Source: CADBRN01 sp050944685 (lineage in GTDB: Bacteria > Bacillota > Clostridia > Lachnospirales > Lachnospiraceae). From it: DNA of 64,000 nt. Positions within the stretch are counted from its first letter, which is position 1. The number at the start of each line of letters is the position of its first letter. The DNA lies in contig JBMNRP010000006.1 of the NCBI GenBank assembly GCA_050944685.1, forward strand, positions 62,001 to 126,000, in the 5' to 3' direction. Of the stretch, positions 50,313-58,699 are shown one piece after another. A program made the translations under genes and the position numbers. Under the pieces are notes generated by a model, which was not told the DNA's origin, ran no database searches, and saw nothing but the letters and a program-made list of their open reading frames with translations.

Positions 50313-53300
50313 GGTATTTTCGGATGAGGTTCCGTTTTCTTCTTCGCGGAGATTTTTCATCGCCGTAGTCAGCATCAGCTTGATCCGATTCAGCTGGTTG
50401 ACCTCGGACGCGCCTGGGTCGTAGTCGATGGCGGCGATGTTCGCGCGCGGGTATTTCTGGCGGATAGCCTTGATGACGCCTTTTCCGACAATGTGGTTCG
50501 GGAGACAGGCAAAAGGCTGAATGCAGATAATATTGTTTACACCGCCGTGAATCAGCTCCATCATCTCACCGGTCAGGAACCAGCCCTCGCCGGTCTGGTT
50601 TCCGACGGAAACGATCGGGGAGGCATACTCCGCGAGGGTCTCAATGTCGACGGACGGGGAGAAATGTCTGCTCTTCGCAAGCTCATCGTTGGACGCCTTC
50701 CGGATGAAATTGACGCCCCTGATTCCCAGGCCGGTCAGATTCGCGCTGGATTTCTTTCCGCCCAGATGCTCATATTTGAATCCGGAATTATAGAAGCTGT
50801 ACATGAAGAAGTCGACCAGGTCCGGAACGACTGCCTCCGCGCCCTCGGATTCCAGCAGATCTACCAGGTGGTTGTTCGCGAGAGGAGCATATTTGACGAG
50901 AATCTCGCCGACAATGCCGACGCGCGGTTTCTTTTTTTCAGTGACCGGCAGACGGTCAAAATCCCGGATAATCGCGCGGCAGAGTGCCTTGTACCGCCCG
51001 AAGGATACACGCGGCCCCGACAGAAAGTTGATCACGATCCGCTCCCATTTGTCGTGCAGACGGTTTGCGGATCCCTTCACCTTTTCGTAGGGACGCATGC
51101 GATAAAGACATTTCATGAAAATGTCTCCGAAGAATGCCGCGTATACCACACGGATTCCGAGCCCCGGAGTAATTTTGAAGCCCGGATTTCCCTCCAGGCC
51201 GACGAGATTTGCCGAGATGACGGGAATCTGCTCCATACCTGCCTTTTTCAGAGCGCGGCGGATGAATCCGATGTAATTGGAAGCGCGGCAGCCGCCGCCG
51301 GTCTGGCTCATCACCAGAGCCGTCTTGTTCAGGTCATATTTTCCGGACTGAAGCTCCTCCATCATCTGCCCCACGACAATCAGAGAAGGGTAGCAGGCGT
51401 CATTATTGACGTATTTCAGGCCGACATCGACGGCGGATTTATTGTCGTTCGGGAGGACCACAAAATTGTAGCCGCATGCCCGGAAAGCCGCCTCAATCAG
51501 CTTGAAGTGAATCGGAGACATCTGCGGACAGAGAATCGTGTAACCCTCTTTGCGCATTTCTTTTGTAAATACGACGCGGTCCTGTGCAGAGGAATGAATC
51601 TCACGCTTTTCGTTCTTTTTCTCCCGGGCGCGGATGGCCGCCAGAAGAGAGCGGACCCGGATGCGGACCGCACCGAGGTTGTTGACCTCGTCGATCTTCA
51701 GACAGGTATAAATCTTTCCCGCGGAATCCAGGATCTCATAGACCTGATCGGTGGTGACCGCGTCCAGACCGCATCCGAAGGAGTTCAGCTGGATCAGATC
51801 CAGGTCGTCACGCTGATTGACGTAATTGGCTGCCGCATAGAGCCGGGTGTGGTACATCCACTGGTCGTTTACGCGGATCGGACGCTCAATCGGCTGCAGG
51901 TGTGAGATCGAATCTTCGGAGAGCACGGCGACCCCGTATGAATTGATCATGTCGGGAATCCCGTGATTGATCTCCGGGTCAATGTGATACGGGCGGCCGG
52001 CGAGCACGATGCCGTGATGGCCGGTTTCCTCCATCCACTTCAGAACTTCTTCGCCCTTTTTCTCGACGTCATGGCGGACCTGATCCATCTCAAGCCAGCC
52101 GGCGTGGGCGGCGGCACGGACCTCGGCCTCGGGAATGGTGTGGAAAATCTTTACCAGTTCCCTCGTCATCACTTCCTCGTTTGTGAGAGCCAGGAAAGGG
52201 TTCATAAAGTGAATCGACGGGTCGTTCAGCTCTTCGACGTTGTTCTTGATATTTTCCGCGTAGGAGGTAACGATCGGGCAGTTGTAGTGATTGACTGCCT
52301 CCGGAAATTCGTTTCTTTCATACGGAATACACGGATACCAGATGTTCTTCACACCCTGGCGGATCAGCCACGTCACGTGTCCGTGGGAAAGCTTCGCCGG
52401 ATAACACTCGGATTCGCTCGGAATCGACTCGATGCCCAGTTCATAGATCCGGCGCGTGGAATTGGGTGAGAGAACGACCTGGAATCCGAGCTTCGTGAAA
52501 AAGGTAAACCACAGCGGGTAATTTTCGTACATGTTCAGCACGCGCGGGATTCCGATTTTGCCCCTCGGAGCCTCATCCTCCGTGAGAGGTGTGTAACCGA
52601 AGATACGATTGTATTTGTACTCGTAGAGATTCGGAATGTGGTCTGCGTTTTTTTCCTTTCCGATACCGCGCTCGCAGCGGTTCCCGCTGATGTACTGGCG
52701 GCCGCCGGAGAAGCGGTTCACGGTCAGACGGCAGTGGTTCGTGCAGCCCTTGCAGGTGGCCATTTTTGTTGAATACTGCAGCGCGTTGATTTTTTCAATC
52801 GGCAGCATGGTGGTCTGTTTCCCCTCGCAGCGGTCGCGGGCAATGAGAGCCGCGCCGAATGCGCCCATGATTCCGGCGATATCGGGACGGATAGCCTGGC
52901 AGTCGGCAATCCGCTCGAAGGCGCGCAGAATGCCGTCGTTGTAGAAGGTTCCGCCCTGCACGACGATGTGCCGTCCGAGCTCAGAGGCATCGGAAACCCG
53001 GATAACCTTGTAGAGGGCATTTTTTATGACGGAGTAGGAGAGACCGGCGGAAATATCCGCGACGGATGCGCCCTCCTTCTGCGCCTGCTTGACCTTTGAA
53101 TTCATGAAGACCGTGCAGCGGGTTCCAAGGTCGATCGGATGCTTCGCGAACAGAGCCTCCTTTGCGAAATCCTGCACGCTGTATCCGAGAGACTCGGCGA
53201 AATTCTCGATGAAGGAACCGCACCCTGAAGAACACGCCTCATTCAGCATGACGGAATCCACCGCCTTGTTTTTGATCTTGATGCATTTCATGTCCTGTCC

Positions 53301-54572
53301 GCCGATGTCGAGAATGCAGTCGACGTCCGGCTCGAAGAACGCGGCGGCAGTGTAATGGGCGATGGTTTCGACCTCTCCCTCGTCCAGCATCAGGGCAGCC
53401 TTGATCAGCGCTTCGCCGTATCCGGTGGAGCAGGCATAGGCGATGCGGGCGGTGTCGGGCATCTTCGAGTAGATATCCTGGATAGCGCGGATTGCCGTCG
53501 CGAGAGGACTTCCATTATTATTGCTGTAGAAAGAATAGAGAAGAGAACCGTCTTCGCCGACGACTGCGGCTTTCGTCGTCGTCGAACCGGCGTCGATGCC
53601 GAGATAACAGTCCCCCTCATACGTCTCGAAATCGGCGGTCGCCACGTTATTGACCGCCTGACGGTTCAGAAAATCCTGATAATCCGCCTCGTCTTTGAAA
53701 AGCGGCTCCATGCGGGCCACCTCAAAATCCATCTTGATACCGTGCTCAAGCCGGTCCTTCATTTCGGTGAGCGAAGCGGAACTGTCCTCGCGGAAGTTCA
53801 TGGCAGAACCGATCGCGGCGAACAGGTGCGAATTTTCCGGCACGATGGCATGCTCGTCGTCGAGCCGGAGTGTGCGGATAAAAGCCGCTCTCAGCTCGGA
53901 GAGATAGTGCAGCGGGCCACCGAGAAACGCGACGTGGCCGCGGATCGGTTTTCCACAGGCGAGGCCGGAAATTGTCTGGCTCACGACAGCCTGAAAGATG
54001 GAAGCAGCCAGATCCGGCTTCGTGGCTCCCTCGTTGATCAGTGGCTGGATATCGGTTTTTGCGAAAACACCGCAGCGCGCGGCAATCGGATAGATGTCTT
54101 TGTATTCTTTTGCGTATTCGTTCAGCCCCGGCGCGTCGGTCTGCAGCAGGGCGGCCATCTGGTCGATGAAGGATCCGGTACCGCCCGCGCAGGCTCCGTT
54201 CATGCGCTGCTCGATGTTTCCATTCTCGAAGTAAATGATCTTTGCGTCTTCTCCGCCGAGCTCAATGGCTACGTCGGTCTGCGGAGCGTAATGCTGCAGT
54301 GCGGTGGATACGGCGATAACTTCCTGGGTAAACGGCACGTCCAGGTTTTTGGCCAGCGTCAGTCCGCCGCTTCCGGTGATAACCGGGTGAACCTCCAGTT
54401 CACCGACCCGATCCAGCGCCTTGCCGAGCAGCTCGGCAAGCGTCTCCTGAATCCGCGCGAAATGTCTCTGGTAATCGGAGAAGAGAAGATTGTCCTCTCC
54501 GTCCAGTACCGCGATTTTTACGGTTGTCGATCCGATGTCAATTCCGAGTTTATATGCATTCTGGTTTTTCAT
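50298..54572 (-). CDS. giant 2-hydroxyacyl-CoA dehydratase/activase-family protein
   Basis: A 1424-residue cytoplasmic protein. Two tandem ASKHA activase domains come first: residues 8-270 (DIGSTTVK, GGEDAKI, GACAGGTGSF) and about 320-580 (GIDAGSTTTKAAV, GGQDMKCIKI, EACSSGCGSF); in activases the Cys in these CAGG/CSSG loops bind a [4Fe-4S] cluster shared by a dimer. Next is a Cys-rich segment (TCKGCTNHCRLTVNRF) and a long DUF2229/HgdB-like region (640-1400) with SESECYPAKLSHGH, LAGRPYHIDPEINHG and GCGLDAVTTDQV. The reaction is unknown; the fusion suggests an ATP-driven, low-potential electron transfer to an internal reductase/dehydratase module. It is a single-gene unit. Confidence 0.85.
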   Translation of the reverse strand: MKNQNAYKLGIDIGSTTVKIAVLDGEDNLLFSDYQRHFARIQETLAELLGKALDRVGELEVHPVITGSGGLTLAKNLDVPFTQEVIAVSTALQHYAPQTDVAIELGGEDAKIIYFENGNIEQRMNGACAGGTGSFIDQMAALLQTDAPGLNEYAKEYKDIYPIAARCGVFAKTDIQPLINEGATKPDLAASIFQAVVSQTISGLACGKPIRGHVAFLGGPLHYLSELRAAFIRTLRLDDEHAIVPENSHLFAAIGSAMNFREDSSASLTEMKDRLEHGIKMDFEVARMEPLFKDEADYQDFLNRQAVNNVATADFETYEGDCYLGIDAGSTTTKAAVVGEDGSLLYSFYSNNNGSPLATAIRAIQDIYSKMPDTARIAYACSTGYGEALIKAALMLDEGEVETIAHYTAAAFFEPDVDCILDIGGQDMKCIKIKNKAVDSVMLNEACSSGCGSFIENFAESLGYSVQDFAKEALFAKHPIDLGTRCTVFMNSKVKQAQKEGASVADISAGLSYSVIKNALYKVIRVSDASELGRHIVVQGGTFYNDGILRAFERIADCQAIRPDIAGIMGAFGAALIARDRCEGKQTTMLPIEKINALQYSTKMATCKGCTNHCRLTVNRFSGGRQYISGNRCERGIGKEKNADHIPNLYEYKYNRIFGYTPLTEDEAPRGKIGIPRVLNMYENYPLWFTFFTKLGFQVVLSPNSTRRIYELGIESIPSESECYPAKLSHGHVTWLIRQGVKNIWYPCIPYERNEFPEAVNHYNCPIVTSYAENIKNNVEELNDPSIHFMNPFLALTNEEVMTRELVKIFHTIPEAEVRAAAHAGWLEMDQVRHDVEKKGEEVLKWMEETGHHGIVLAGRPYHIDPEINHGIPDMINSYGVAVLSEDSISHLQPIERPIRVNDQWMYHTRLYAAANYVNQRDDLDLIQLNSFGCGLDAVTTDQVYEILDSAGKIYTCLKIDEVNNLGAVRIRVRSLLAAIRAREKKNEKREIHSSAQDRVVFTKEMRKEGYTILCPQMSPIHFKLIEAAFRACGYNFVVLPNDNKSAVDVGLKYVNNDACYPSLIVVGQMMEELQSGKYDLNKTALVMSQTGGGCRASNYIGFIRRALKKAGMEQIPVISANLVGLEGNPGFKITPGLGIRVVYAAFFGDIFMKCLYRMRPYEKVKGSANRLHDKWERIVINFLSGPRVSFGRYKALCRAIIRDFDRLPVTEKKKPRVGIVGEILVKYAPLANNHLVDLLESEGAEAVVPDLVDFFMYSFYNSGFKYEHLGGKKSSANLTGLGIRGVNFIRKASNDELAKSRHFSPSVDIETLAEYASPIVSVGNQTGEGWFLTGEMMELIHGGVNNIICIQPFACLPNHIVGKGVIKAIRQKYPRANIAAIDYDPGASEVNQLNRIKLMLTTAMKNLREEENGTSSENTAAGI

Positions 54573-54882
54573 TCAGTATTCTCCTTTAATGCGAATCATC
54601 TGAATTATACGCCCGAATCATATTTTGTACAACCTTTTCTGGGATACAATCATTAAAAAAGTCTAAACTACGGGAAATCTTGAACATATCAGGAATAATT
54701 GTCATTAATATGGCAGGGCGATTGGACACAATATATAGATTGGGAAAATACAAAAATCACACGGCTCCGGAAGCTTTTCCGAAGTGAAGCGAATGATTCT
54801 GAGAACAGAATAAAATTGACATTTAAATATTAATATATTAGTATTAATTCATAGAATTAGGTCTGCATTAAAGGAGTCTGTG
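54573..54882. other. divergent intergenic region between the dehydratase and SDR genes
   Basis: 310 AT-rich bases with no gene. It contains the SDR promoter with its overlapping inverted repeat. A minus-strand promoter for the dehydratase must lie here, but I could not single one out. Confidence 0.5.
54816..54848 (+). promoter_or_regulatory. SDR gene promoter with overlapping inverted repeat
   Basis: TTGACA (54816-54821), 17-base spacer, TAGTAT (54839-54844). ATTAATA (54829-54835) and TATTAAT (54842-54848) form a perfect seven-base inverted repeat over the -10, as in MarR- or TetR-type operators. Confidence 0.6.
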
Positions 54883-55617
54883 ATGGAGAATACGAAGAAA
54901 AAAATCGCATTGATATCCGGGGGCAGCTCCGGAATCGGCCGTCAGGTCTGTGTCAAGCTGGCAGAGCGCGGATACTTGGCTGTTTTTACTTATCAGAATC
55001 CGGATGGTGCGAAAGAGACGATGCGCCGGATCCGGGAAGCAGGAGGGTCCGGATTCTCTCTCCGCTATAATCTCCGGGAATGTTCCGGAGCGGCCAGGCT
55101 GGTTGAAGAAACAGAAAACCGCTTTGGTCAGATCGATCTTCTTGTGAACTGCGCCGGCATTTCCAATACCAAAAAGATCGATGAGATTGATGAAGCGGAG
55201 TGGGATACCATGCTGGATGTGAATCTGAAAGGAACATTTTTCCTGAGTCAGGCGGTTTTCCGGAAAATGAGAGAACGCAGAAGAGGGAGGATCGTCACGA
55301 TCACTTCCATCGCCGGAGAGAGAGGCGGAAGATTCTCCGGAATTCATTACAGCATTTCAAAGGCCGGTCTCGAATGTATGGTGAAATCGCTTGCTCTTCT
55401 CGGAGCGGAATACGGAATTACATCGAACGGCGTCTCTCCGGGCGTCATCGATACGCCGATGTCCAGAAGAGAAGGCATTTCTTCGGACGATGTGCCGCTC
55501 GGGCGTGCCGGAACCCCGGACGATGTAGCCGGAGCGGTCTGTTTTCTCGCTTCGGATGAGGCGTCCTATATTACGGGTCAGACGATTGACGTAAATGGCG
55601 GACAGTATATGAGATAG
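54883..55617 (+). CDS. short-chain dehydrogenase/reductase, FabG-like
   Basis: A 244-residue SDR. Cofactor motif GGSSGIG (13-19), NCAGIS (NNAG-type), catalytic Ser in ITSIAGERG, and Y156-x3-K160 (YSISK) complete the triad; the C-terminal DVAGAVCFLASDEASYITGQ and DVNGG are typical of FabG-type 3-oxoacyl-ACP reductases. As it stands alone, apart from fab genes, the substrate may be another hydroxy- or oxo-compound. The start is ATG 54883 (AAGGAG six bases upstream), with GTG 54880 directly before it. A repressor-like inverted repeat overlaps its promoter. Confidence 0.88.
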   Translation: MENTKKKIALISGGSSGIGRQVCVKLAERGYLAVFTYQNPDGAKETMRRIREAGGSGFSLRYNLRECSGAARLVEETENRFGQIDLLVNCAGISNTKKIDEIDEAEWDTMLDVNLKGTFFLSQAVFRKMRERRRGRIVTITSIAGERGGRFSGIHYSISKAGLECMVKSLALLGAEYGITSNGVSPGVIDTPMSRREGISSDDVPLGRAGTPDDVAGAVCFLASDEASYITGQTIDVNGGQYMR

Positions 55618-55623
55618 AATCGT

Positions 55624-55652
55624 TTGCGCATTTGTGCTTCCGCACGTATAAT
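55624..55652 (+). promoter_or_regulatory. promoter of tgt
   Basis: TTGCGC (55624-55629), 17-base spacer, perfect TATAAT (55647-55652). Confidence 0.6.
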
Positions 55653-55690
55653 GGGCTGTGAGTGAATGTTTTGATTAACGGGAGTGATTC

Positions 55691-56827
55691 ATGGCGAAGT
55701 ATACGATTGCGGCTGAGGACGGAAGGGCGAAAAGTGCCATATTCGAGACGGTACACGGGACGGTCGAGACGCCTCTTTTTATGAACGTAGGGACGGCGGC
55801 TGCGATCAAAGGGGCGGTTTCGACGGAGGATCTGGAACAGATCGGAACACAGATCGAGCTGTCCAATACATACCACCTCCACCTGCGTCCGGGTGACGAG
55901 ACGGTGAAAAAGCTGGGGGGTCTTCGGAAATTCATGTCCTGGGACCGGCCGGTTCTGACGGATTCGGGCGGCTTTCAGGTTTTCTCACTCGCATCTTTGC
56001 GCAATATTAAAGAAGAGGGCGTGACGTTCCGTTCACATATTGACGGTCACCGGATTTTTATGGGGCCGGAGGAGAGCATGCAGATCCAGTCGAATCTGGC
56101 GTCGACGATCGCCATGGCTTTTGACGAGTGTCCGTCTAGCGTGGCAGAACGTTCGTATGTGCAGCACTCGGTGGACCGCACGGCGCGCTGGCTGGTCCGG
56201 TGCAAAAAAAAGATGGACGAACTGAATGCGCGGGAGGACACGATCAACCGCGAGCAGATGCTGTTCGGCATCAATCAGGGAGCGATCTATCCGGATATCC
56301 GCGTCGATCACGCCAGGAGGATCCGGGAGCTGGATTTGGACGGCTACGCGGTCGGCGGGCTCGCGGTCGGAGAGACGCATGAGCAGATGTACGATATTCT
56401 GGACCGGGTCGTACCGGAGCTTCCGCATGACCGACCGGTTTATCTGATGGGCGTCGGTACTCCCGCCAATATTCTGGAGGCTGTGGACCGGGGTGTCGAT
56501 TTCTTTGACTGCGTCTATCCGAGCCGGAACGGACGCCACGGTCACGTGTATACCCGACACGGTCACCTGAATCTGTATAACGCGCAGTACGAGCTGGATG
56601 AGCGTCCGATCGAGGAGGACTGCGGATGTCCCGCCTGCCGGAGATACAGCCGGGCTTACATTCATCATCTGTTCAAGGCGAAGGAGATGCTGGGAATGCG
56701 GCTCTGCGTACTCCATAATCTCTGGTTCTACAATCATCTGATGGAAGAAATCCGCACGGCGATCCGCGAGGGAAGATTTTCTTCTTATAAAAAAGAAATG
56801 CTGGAATCGATGTCTGAACAGAAATAG
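55691..56827 (+). CDS. tgt: queuine/preQ1 tRNA-guanine transglycosylase
   Basis: A 378-residue TGT that swaps guanine 34 for preQ1 in tRNAs Asp, Asn, His and Tyr. Conserved blocks: LSNTYHLHLRPG, LTDSGGFQVFSLASLR (with the catalytic Asp near 95), MAFDECPS, GGLAVGE, and DCVYPSRNGRHGH with the second catalytic Asp. The zinc site is CGCPACRRYSRAYIHHL. Length is normal. The yajC gene follows after 97 bases with its own promoter, an order common in bacteria (tgt-yajC-secDF), although secDF is not here. ATG 55691 has GGGAG upstream. Confidence 0.97.
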   Translation: MAKYTIAAEDGRAKSAIFETVHGTVETPLFMNVGTAAAIKGAVSTEDLEQIGTQIELSNTYHLHLRPGDETVKKLGGLRKFMSWDRPVLTDSGGFQVFSLASLRNIKEEGVTFRSHIDGHRIFMGPEESMQIQSNLASTIAMAFDECPSSVAERSYVQHSVDRTARWLVRCKKKMDELNAREDTINREQMLFGINQGAIYPDIRVDHARRIRELDLDGYAVGGLAVGETHEQMYDILDRVVPELPHDRPVYLMGVGTPANILEAVDRGVDFFDCVYPSRNGRHGHVYTRHGHLNLYNAQYELDERPIEEDCGCPACRRYSRAYIHHLFKAKEMLGMRLCVLHNLWFYNHLMEEIRTAIREGRFSSYKKEMLESMSEQK

Positions 56828-56855
56828 GAATTTTACGGAGGAAGGGAAATTACCC

Positions 56856-56884
56856 TTGCTCATGAAAAGAAGTTTGTGTATGAT
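56856..56884 (+). promoter_or_regulatory. promoter of yajC
   Basis: TTGCTC (56856-56861), 17-base spacer, TATGAT (56879-56884). Confidence 0.55.
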
Positions 56885-56924
56885 GGAATGTATTGAAGTG
56901 AAGGAATAAATGGAGGTATTTTCA

Positions 56925-57302
56925 ATGGTTATTCTCAGCAGTACATCAAGTTCCAGCAGCGGTATGGGCAGCATGCTCATCATGATGGCCGTTCTGATTG
57001 CGATTATGTATTTTCTTATGATTCGTCCGCAGAGAAAAGAGCAGAAGCGGATTGATGAGATGCTGAAAGCAATGGAGGTCGGAGATGCTGTCGTCACCAA
57101 CAGTGGTTTCTACGGAGTCCTCATTGATGTGGGAAAAGATGATTGCATCGTCGAGTTCGGGAATAACCGCAACTGCCGCATTCCGATGAAAAAGACTGCG
57201 ATCGCCCAGGTTGAGAAACCGGCGGACGCGGTGGCGAAAACGCCGGAAAAGGACACAAAATCAAAGAATTCTTCGGATTCGAAGGACACCAAAAAGAAAT
57301 GA
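56925..57302 (+). CDS. yajC: preprotein translocase subunit YajC
   Basis: A 125-residue single-span membrane protein of the Sec translocon accessory complex. A Ser-rich extracellular N-terminus (3-12) precedes the helix (17-33, LIMMAVLIAIMYFLMI), then the YajC core RPQRKEQKRIDEML and GDAVVTNSGFYGV. The C-terminal tail is Lys/Asp/Ser-rich. ATG 56925 has GGAGG eight bases upstream; the in-frame ATG 56910 lies before that site and is unlikely. Confidence 0.95.
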   Translation: MVILSSTSSSSSGMGSMLIMMAVLIAIMYFLMIRPQRKEQKRIDEMLKAMEVGDAVVTNSGFYGVLIDVGKDDCIVEFGNNRNCRIPMKKTAIAQVEKPADAVAKTPEKDTKSKNSSDSKDTKKK

Positions 57303-57308
57303 TTTTAC

Positions 57309-57349
57309 CCGGGGCCTGTAGTATATTACAGCTTGCCCCGGCTTTTTTT
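57309..57349 (+). terminator. intrinsic terminator of yajC
   Basis: CCGGGGC (57309-57315) and GCCCCGG (57335-57341) enclose an inner CTGTA/TACAG stem; seven T follow. Confidence 0.85.
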
Positions 57350-57417
57350 GCTCCGGAAAATCCGGAGAATGACGCCTGTTTTCCGACTTGCCATCGGGAA
57401 GGGAGCCCCATTTTTCA

Positions 57418-57446
57418 TTGAAATCTCAATGGACATGAAGTATTAT
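57418..57446 (+). promoter_or_regulatory. promoter of the leuB-ilvD-ilvB unit
   Basis: TTGAAA (57418-57423), 17-base spacer, TATTAT (57441-57446). The predicted leader of about 75 bases is too short for a T-box. Confidence 0.6.
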
Positions 57447-57526
57447 TGAGAATAAGGCTGATCGCCGTCGATTTTTCGGCGCGCGGGATGCCCGCTGATT
57501 TTACAGGAAAAGAGGTTTATGAACGG

Positions 57527-58609
57527 ATGAACGCAAAGATCGGATTGATCCGCGGCGACGGCATCGGGCCGGAGATTGTCACGGAGGCAAAGAAAGTTCT
57601 GGACAAAGTGTGTGAAAAATACGGACATTCCTTCCAATATGAGGAACTGCTTCTGGGCGGCGCTTCGATTGACGTCCACGGGGTTCCGCTCACGGATGAG
57701 ACGGTAGATGCTGCGAAGAGCTGCGATGCCGTTCTGATGGGCTCGATCGGCGGCGACGCGAAGACGTCTCCGTGGTATAAGCTGGAGCCCTCGAAGCGTC
57801 CTGAGGCCGGCCTTCTGGGAATCCGCAAGGCACTGGGACTTTTCGCCAATCTGCGCCCCGCGAAGCTCTATAGGGAGCTGAGGGATGCCTGCCCGCTGCA
57901 TGACCGCGTGATTCCGAACGGATTTGATCTGATCATCGTCCGGGAGCTGACCGGAGGCCTCTACTTCGGCGAGCGGAAGACTTTCATGGAGAACGGAAAA
58001 GAGACCGCGATTGACACGCTGAAATACAATGAGGACGAGATCCGCCGGATCGCGATCCGCGCGTTTGACATAGCCCGAAAGAGAAAAAAGAAAGTGACCA
58101 GCGTCGACAAGGCGAATGTTCTGGACTCCTCCCGCCTCTGGAGAAAGGTTGTCGAGGAGGTATCTCACGACTATCCGGACGTCACACTGGAAAATATGCT
58201 GGTGGACAACTGCGCGATGCAGCTGGTCAGGGATCCCGGCCAGTTTGACGTTGTCCTGACCGAAAATATGTTCGGCGATATCCTGTCCGATGAGGCCAGT
58301 ATGATTACCGGCTCAATCGGCATGCTTTCGTCCGCTAGCCTCAACGAGACGAAATTCGGGCTGTATGAGCCGAGCGGCGGCTCCGCTCCGGATATTGTCG
58401 GAACCGGAAAAGCCAATCCCATTGCCACCATTCTTTCTGCCGCGATGATGCTTCGCTTTTCGCTGAATCTCGATAAAGAAGCAGATGCCGTGGAAGCGGC
58501 GGTTCAGCAGGTGCTGACGGAAGGAATCCGCACCTTCGACATTATGTCCGAGGGCTGCACTCTCGTGGATACCGCGGGAATGGGAGATGCCATCGCAAAT
58601 CGTGTCTGA
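57527..58609 (+). CDS. leuB: 3-isopropylmalate dehydrogenase
   Basis: A 360-residue NAD-dependent beta-decarboxylating dehydrogenase, the third step of leucine synthesis. Visible are the GDGIGPEIV start region, NLRPAKLY, RELTGGLYFGERK, the catalytic Lys in SVDKANVLDSSRLWR, and the Mg2+-binding DEASMITGSIGMLSS. The NAD-binding loop reads EPSGGSAPDIVGTGKANP, where the common form is EPVHGSAPDIAG. ATG 57527 is selected because the fold begins there; the open frame to 57446 has no ribosome site. leuA and leuCD are not present in the window; ilvD and ilvB follow. Confidence 0.95.
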   Translation: MNAKIGLIRGDGIGPEIVTEAKKVLDKVCEKYGHSFQYEELLLGGASIDVHGVPLTDETVDAAKSCDAVLMGSIGGDAKTSPWYKLEPSKRPEAGLLGIRKALGLFANLRPAKLYRELRDACPLHDRVIPNGFDLIIVRELTGGLYFGERKTFMENGKETAIDTLKYNEDEIRRIAIRAFDIARKRKKKVTSVDKANVLDSSRLWRKVVEEVSHDYPDVTLENMLVDNCAMQLVRDPGQFDVVLTENMFGDILSDEASMITGSIGMLSSASLNETKFGLYEPSGGSAPDIVGTGKANPIATILSAAMMLRFSLNLDKEADAVEAAVQQVLTEGIRTFDIMSEGCTLVDTAGMGDAIANRV

Positions 58610-58699
58610 GCCATAAAAAAGATCTTTGGCGCCCGTTATTGCCCCCGGCAGGCGGACAGAAGATATCAGCAGAATAAAAGAGAAGAGGAGAATAGCGTT

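Noticed and set aside
53355..54656. Plus-strand frame opposite the giant dehydratase gene
   Set aside because: Shadow frame within a gene with clear activase motifs; no start signal or homology.
57447..57526. T-box leader for the leuB-ilvD-ilvB unit
   Set aside because: The predicted leader is only about 75 bases and has no specifier stem or AGGGTGG-like T-box sequence.
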